A stretch of 64,000 nt of DNA from Bonia amplexicaulis (Eukaryota > Streptophyta > Magnoliopsida > Poales > Poaceae). Numbering within the stretch: position 1 is the first letter of the stretch; each line of letters starts with the position of its first letter. Shown here piece by piece: positions 59,050-64,000 of this stretch. The translations under genes and the position numbers were made by a program. The notes beneath the pieces were generated by a model that was given only the letters and a program-made list of their open reading frames with translations, had not been told where the DNA came from and did no database searches. Location: assembly GCA_036346245.1 (NCBI GenBank), contig CM070757.1:10270399-10334398 (forward strand), written 5' to 3'.

Positions 59050-59600
59050 TATCAATGCATCGCCTAGGCGTCCTAACGGGCGGAGAGGAACACCGTAGAT
59101 GATCGCCTAGCTGTGAGTTAGGCGGTGCTGGGCGACGCCTAGGCGTCCGGGGCGACGCCAAGATTGTTGTGGCGGTAGCCTGGGGGGATGGGGGCTTCAA
59201 AGGCTCGTAAATCTAACCTGGCACCCGAGCGCCGGTGCCGGCGTCGAGCAACGGCCTCCTCCCGCCCCGATCTGCAGCCTCCTCCCACCGATCTGCCGCT
59301 GCCTTCCCCGGGCTACTGCCTCCTCCCTCCGTCGGCGCCAATCTGCTCCTTCTCTCGTCGCTGGTGGTGGAGAGGGATCGGGTGGCGCAGAGGAAGGAGA
59401 AGCGGTGGCCGGTGGTGATGAGGTGGCGCGCCGGCGACATGGTTAATTTAGACCTCGGAGACATGGTTATTTGAATAATTTGTGCTATTATGTTGCATGG
59501 TTAATTTTCGGTATTACTTGCCGTCTAACTATCATCATCTAACTGTTACCATGGCGAGCGCCTAGTCGACTAGGCGTCCAGGCACCCCAGCTTCACCGCA
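59050..59600. repeat. GC-rich repeat with GCCTAGGCG palindromes
   Basis: GCCTAGGCGTCC occurs near 59062 and 59140 and, as CTAGTCGACTAGGCGTCC, near 59562. CGCCTAGGCAACC recurs near 63691. Terminal GCCTAGGCG words around a GC-rich interior suggest a DNA transposon family, but the ends were not fixed. Confidence 0.4.
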
Positions 59601-60392
59601 ACTTGTCGGAGCGCCAGGACAACCTTGGACAAAATATTCTTGTCAAATCCACAAATTACCAGCCCCTGAAAGCAAAATGATTAATGTGAGACCAGGTAAG
59701 ATAGCATAAATTGCATAAGAAATATTTGTTCAATAATTTATTTACCAAGGAAATTATTATTCTTATGTAGTAAGGTTTTAGGTTTATTAATGTGCAAGAT
59801 GATTTATTGCTGTTTTGAGTGTAGTATATCTGAAGCTCGTTTTCCACTATTTAACAAGAATATCTTTGCAAGAAATAAGCTCCTAGAGCTGATAACTTCA
59901 CAATAGAAGATAAAAGGTTTTCAAATGTAAATGGGGGAAGGAATCAAAAACATGTTGACCAAGTTGACAACCTTTAGGCCCAAAAACCTTCCAGTCGTTG
60001 CAAATAAGTGGAGGACTCTTCTAGTCCTTAAGCTCACAAAAACCTCAGTTGCTGTTGTTTAGAGCTTCTTCAGAGTCTAATACTGCAGAAGGTGGTAAGA
60101 TATTTTTTTGGTGATTGGAGGAAGCAACAACTCCTATTATAGAAACAAATAAGGTATAAAATTAGGAAAGTACAGGGTATTGACCTGGAACATATATAAA
60201 GATTAGATGCAGGTGGAAAATTATCTTACTATTCCCCAAGGTCTTACGCCCACAAATTTAGGGCCTGTTTGGATAGGGGGATTTAGATCCAAATCCTTAG
60301 GAATTAGTTCAAATTCACGAAAAGTCACCAGATTGGCCAAAGGAGAGGAGGTGACCAGCGCTTGGCGACATTGAGACCATCGATGGCTGCAG
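59601..60392. other. Intergenic with a MITE-like start
   Basis: Mostly featureless. At 60263 GGGCCTGTTTGGATAGGGGG is the standard opening of several grass MITEs, but no matching right end was found. Confidence 0.45.
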
Positions 60393-60408
60393 CAGTGGCG
60401 GACCCAGG
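60393..60408 (+). repeat. hAT-like terminal sequence
   Basis: CAGTGGCGGACCCAGG is typical of hAT transposon ends in grasses. The partner CCTGGGTCCGCCACTG was not seen in the remaining 3.6 kb, so this may be a fragment. Confidence 0.4.
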
Positions 60409-60779
60409 AAAAAAATCTAGGTAGGGCGAAATCTAGTGACGGACCTAAAAAAACTAAGTATGTTGAAATCGGAAGCGTGAAATAAACAGTAGTACCCAAA
60501 GCAAAACAATCTATGATCAAACTATGTTGCAATCACACTAATAAAAGTATGTGATACGAAATAGAAACAACAACTACAATTCGCATGTTAACATATATAG
60601 ATAACTGAAGGACAATGAAAAATACCTCACTAATGAAGCTTAATCCACAATTGTAGATGAACTGTAAAAACAAATAACCTGTCAATTGTAAAAGATAGAT
60701 AAATCAGTAGTATCACAATTCGATAATAGAATATAAAAAAGGCAATATAAAAAAAGGCAAAAAATATACCAGTAAAAAA

Positions 60780-61855
60780 ACAGTCACAGAGACACAGTCA
60801 CAGATTTGTTTTTTGAGTCTCCACCGAGGCACCGTGTCACGGCTTTGTTTTTTGAGTCGGCAGATTCGAGTCACAGGCAAAGAGACACAGTCGGGCGGAC
60901 TCAAAAAACAAAATCGCCTCGCTCGAATCTGCCGCCGACCGCCTCCTCATATCCGTCCTCGCCTCGACGCCCGGCCTCCTCAAATCCGTCGCCCCTCCTC
61001 AAATCGCGCCTCACTCTGTCTGCCGGTCCTCCCCGCAGTGACACGGCGGATCCGCGCCTCGGCCTCCCCGCCACTGCTCGCTCCCGCCTCCCGTTCCCCG
61101 GCTACCACCTCCGGCCTCGCCTGGGCCTCGGCCGGCCGCCAAGGCCCCAGGCCCGCCGACCGCCCCGCCTCCCGGCCTCGGAGGCCTGGTGCCGCCGCCA
61201 CGCCGATCCACCGATTCCTCCGCTTGGAGGCTGGGCCGCGCCGCCGCCCGCCTCCGACTCACTTTGGCGCCGCTGCCGCTCGCCGCCGCTGCCGCCGCCG
61301 CGCCCTTGATTCGCCGCCGCCTTGCCCGGGATCTAGGTTACCGCTTGACCGCTGGTCCGCACGTCGTTGTTTGCTAGTATATCTCATTCTTGCTTTGTTG
61401 AGTGGGCCGTGTGTTTATGGGTGTTGCTCACTTGCTTGGACTTGGGCCGTACACCCGCCGAGGGGCGGGGTGGTTTGTTTGTGCTTCCACCGGGGACCGT
61501 TGTTTCATTTGTTTGTGCAACTTGTGCTTCCACCCAAGGGCCACTGCCACGAGGGGGTCCCACCGTGAGGGGAGCGGGCGACCGCCGGCACGCCTGGCGG
61601 GCGTGTCCACTGGTCGCAAAGAATCGAGCAAAGAAGAAGGCTAGGGTTAGGTGATGCAAAAGGTGAGAAAGGAGTGTGAGGGTGGGGGGGAGAGAGAGAG
61701 AGAGGAGGCCGCACGGTCGATGGGATCCAGCTGCTGGCAAGGGGGGCTGACAGATCAGCAAGGGAGAGATGAGAGGATGAGAGATCAAGACAGAAGAAGA
61801 AAATGAAAGAAAAGAAGGCTGCCAGGCTGGATCAGTGACGTGGCATGGTGGGATC
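60780..61855. other. GC-rich region with long low-complexity frames, no supported gene
   Basis: Several overlapping frames on both strands (longest 251 codons at 60813-61568, plus) are rich in Pro, Arg, Ser and Ala, as expected of any very GC-rich DNA. TTTGTTTTTTGAGTC occurs twice (60806, 60843). It could be a captured gene fragment or a 5' untranslated/CpG-rich region. Confidence 0.4.
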
Positions 61856-62016
61856 TGTTAAGGATATTAGAGATAGAATAGGAATTGTTTTATTCTTTTC
61901 CTTATATGCCTCGTTTTCCTTATCTACATATGGCATATTCTCCTATAATATCCCCTTGTACTCCCTATATATATTGTCCATTGGGCCTCTTCTATATACA
62001 CATAATATTCATAACA
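61856..62016 (+). repeat. Mini-element 5' LTR (161 bp)
   Basis: TGTTAAGGATATTAGAGATAG...CATAACA. It has 9 extra bases near its start relative to the right LTR (which begins TGTTAGAGATAG). CCCTATATATATTG may be its TATA box. Confidence 0.93.
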
Positions 62017-62030
62017 TGGTATCAGAGCTT
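62017..62030 (+). other. Mini-element primer binding site
   Basis: TGGTATCAGAGCTT, complementary to the 3' end of plant initiator tRNA-Met, immediately after the LTR. Confidence 0.92.
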
Positions 62031-63459
62031 AAGTTGAAACCCTATCATCGATCTACTTCCGCTGTTGCTGCTGCCTCTGGGAGGTCGTTCTCCTCTCCCG
62101 GGGGCGGTCATCTCCTCGCCGTCGAGCTCATCCTCCCGAAGGTGACGCCGTCGCCACTTCTCTTGGCCAGCCTGGTCTCCCCGACACTGCGTCGGCGCTC
62201 GCCCGCGTCGTCGAGGCCACGCTCGAGACCAGCATCGCCGCGTGCGTGTCTCCTCCGCCGACGCCAGCCGCCGCTGGGTCCCGCCGGACCGCCACTATCC
62301 TCGGGTCGCCAAACCTCCTCGGGCTCTCACGCTATCCAGATCCGATCTGGATGGACCGCTGTCTTCTTCAGGCCACCGCGCTCCGTCACCCCCTGATCCG
62401 ACCGTCGCCGGATCTGGCCACCTCCGACGCCACAAAGTCTGGATCTGACCACCTCCGAGCCGGATCCGGCCGTCTTTGCCGCCGCCGAGCTCGGATCTGG
62501 ACCTTCCAGTCGTCACTACTCGAGCCACCGCCATCGTCCTCTTCTTGGACCACCGCCGCCGCTCGTCTCTCGACGTTGGCCTGTCGACGCCAGCGTAGCC
62601 TCTCTCGGACCCTCATTGTCCGTGTGCGCGGCGGCAAGACTACGGTGGCTTCGAAGCGTGTCGGTGGCGCGCGCAGTGCGATCGCGCCGAGTGCTGCGCC
62701 ATGCCCGAGGCGTCCGCCATCGCTTCCACGCCTTGAGGCCACTACCCGAAGTTGTTCTCGGTGCCACCGCTCGAATCCGCTCTCGACGCCGTCGCCCGAA
62801 GCCGCTCTCGACGGCGTCGACGGACGGAAGAGAGAGAGAGAGTGAGGAAGGGGTGTGCGAGGAGAGAGGGATCACGGACGTCAACGGAGCGTACAGTGTG
62901 GGTGTGAAGAGAGAGAGGGGAGAAGGGGTTTTTGAGGATGAGGAGTTAGTCTCTACTAGTATTAGTTCTTTGCTGCTAGCATATGCTATTTTGGCTTTTT
63001 TTCTCGTGAGTCTTCCGTTGCGTCTATTTAAATTCGTAGTTTCTATTTTTTTTAGTTCATCCAAGTCGTGCGAGTCCACAAATTTACTGTCAGTCATAGA
63101 CATATAGGAATTTTCTTTTGCATAACAGCAGCCGCCGCTCTACTCTCTGAGCCGCGTGCAGATCATAAAATTCATTATGATGCCGCCGCTTCTCTAGCCT
63201 CCGCCCCGAGCTTCTAAAGCCGCCGCACATCTTCTGCACCTTGTGCACCGCGCCGCCGCCGTCTTGGGCTTCGATCTGCGCAGCCACCATCTTGGGCTTT
63301 GATTTGCACCACCATGCTTCTATCTATTACTCTTCATCTTGATTTGACAGTTTATTCAAAAACTACACGCAACGACGACATTATCAAGACTCGGACTTCG
63401 GATTTTTCTTGTTTTAGTGTTAACCCTTTTTCAAATGCAATGTCTTGCGTTTGAGGGGG
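62031..63459. other. Mini-element interior, GC-rich then AT-rich, no domain seen
   Basis: 62040-62830 is GC-rich with Ser/Arg/Pro-rich chance frames; 62850-63450 is more balanced. Two short stretches repeat CGCCGCC and 'CTTGGGCTTTGAT' words (63210-63310). The GC-rich half could be captured host sequence. Confidence 0.5.
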
Positions 63460-63611
63460 TGTTAGAGATAGAATAGGAATTATTTTATTCCTTTCCTTAT
63501 ATGCCTCATTTTCCTTATCTGTATATGGCATATTCCCCTGTAATATCCCCTTGTACTCCCTATATATATTGCATATTGGACCTCTTCTATATACACACAA
63601 CATTCATAACA
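63460..63611 (+). repeat. Mini-element 3' LTR (152 bp)
   Basis: TGTTAGAGATAGAATAGG...CATTCATAACA followed by GGATC. Preceded by the polypurine tract TTTGAGGGGG. Confidence 0.93.
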
Positions 63612-63616
63612 GGATC

Positions 63617-64000
63617 TTCTATTGGCATTATCATAACAGTGTCTTATTGAATATGTATGTGCATATAACCGGTGTCTTTTCCTTAAATAAAACTTGTCGC
63701 CTAGGCAACCACCTAGATACTTCGGTGTCCAAGCGCCCACATAGTATACATTATTCCAAATCTATATTGATTATTGAACCATTGAAAGCATAACTATCAG
63801 TTTTCAAAACAGTTTACTGTATGAGATGTGCACATATCTGATATGGCGAACAGTATCCCATGTGCAATACTCCTTCCATGTCTATATGTAGGTCCCCATG
63901 GTATGCATGTGGTCAAACATTTTAAACTTTCACCATTAATATATATAGGACGGTACAAGTATCTAAACCGGCCACATGGAAATAATGTCGTTAGATTTCT
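63617..64000. other. Intergenic, no gene seen
   Basis: Contains CGCCTAGGCAACC at 63691, linking it to the GCCTAGGCG repeat at 59050. Otherwise nothing was recognised. Confidence 0.5.

Larger units (their letters stand above)
61856..63611 (+). mobile_element. Mini LTR retrotransposon (TRIM/SMART-like, non-coding)
   Basis: LTRs at 61856-62016 and 63460-63611 share TTAGAGATAGAATAGGAATT...ATTCATAACA in two parts. GGATC is duplicated at 61851-61855 and 63612-63616. TGGTATCAGAGCTT follows the left LTR without a gap, and TTTGAGGGGG precedes the right LTR. All signals for copying are present, but the 1.44-kb interior shows no gag or pol. It must have been mobilised by another element. Confidence 0.94.

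Noticed and set aside
60263..60392. Complete MITE starting GGGCCTGTTTGG
   Set aside because: No matching inverted end or target duplication could be found.
60813..61568. 251-codon plus-strand frame as a protein gene
   Set aside because: Pro/Arg/Ser/Ala-rich with no domain, overlapped by equally long frames on both strands, as expected of very GC-rich DNA.
62246..63107. Long frames (199, 195 and 163 codons) inside the mini retroelement
   Set aside because: Overlapping on both strands, low complexity, no gag or pol motif.
1..64000. rRNA, tRNA or organelle-derived sequence
   Set aside because: No tRNA-like cloverleaf or rRNA stretch was recognised; only tRNA-complementary primer sites were found.

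Overview
This window is plant nuclear DNA, most likely from a grass (Poaceae). It is almost wholly transposable-element sequence around one intact protein-kinase exon. The grass assignment is an inference. It rests on the LRK10-like kinase, the CACTA elements with ATCACAGACGGTT-type subterminal repeats, the Tat/Retand-like Gypsy elements with antisense ORFs, and a large non-coding LARD. I cannot name the species from sequence alone.

Layout, left to right. 1-4559: a decayed Copia element on the minus strand, cut by the window edge in its 3' LTR and missing its reverse transcriptase. 4560-5991: non-coding DNA with a MITE-like patch. 5992-42776: a CACTA composite with outer ends CACTACCACAG and GTAGTAGTG, both next to ATA. 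It holds a minus-strand Transposase_24/Ulp1-protease pseudogene (6594-9519) and a minus-strand TNP2 5' fragment (41006-41973). Two elements are nested in it: a non-autonomous Gypsy (9985-18946, perfect ACTAC target duplication) and a 20.6-kb LARD array with three LTRs and two non-coding internal domains (20368-41005). A 2.0-kb block inside the first LARD LTR (21827-23826) has abnormal homopolymer-rich composition and is flanked by a 159-bp duplication; it looks like an assembly artefact.

42777-48185: intergenic DNA with a 2.1-kb LTR (43668-45749). 48186-49394: an LRK10L-type receptor-like kinase, the only convincing host gene. 49489-51345: a 230-bp LTR-like block fused to a Copia fragment in permuted order (3' internal, LTR, 5' gag), of the same family as 1-4559 but inverted. 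51989-58935: a 5'-truncated Tat-like Gypsy on the minus strand, with integrase on minus and a PF04195-like antisense ORF on plus. It is interrupted by a solo LTR (55935-56176, GTGGT duplication) of the same family as the Gypsy at 9985-18946. 59050-61855: GC-rich repeats and possible DNA-transposon ends. 61856-63611: an intact mini LTR element (LTRs 161/152 bp, GGATC duplication, initiator-Met primer site, no coding capacity seen).

Apart from the kinase, every coding region recognised is broken by stops, frameshifts, deletions or nested insertions. The apparent order of events is CACTA insertion and recombination, then Gypsy and LARD nesting, then LTR-LTR recombination giving the solo LTR and the LARD array. 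Coordinates of repeat borders were read by eye and may be off by a few bases where no target duplication fixes them.
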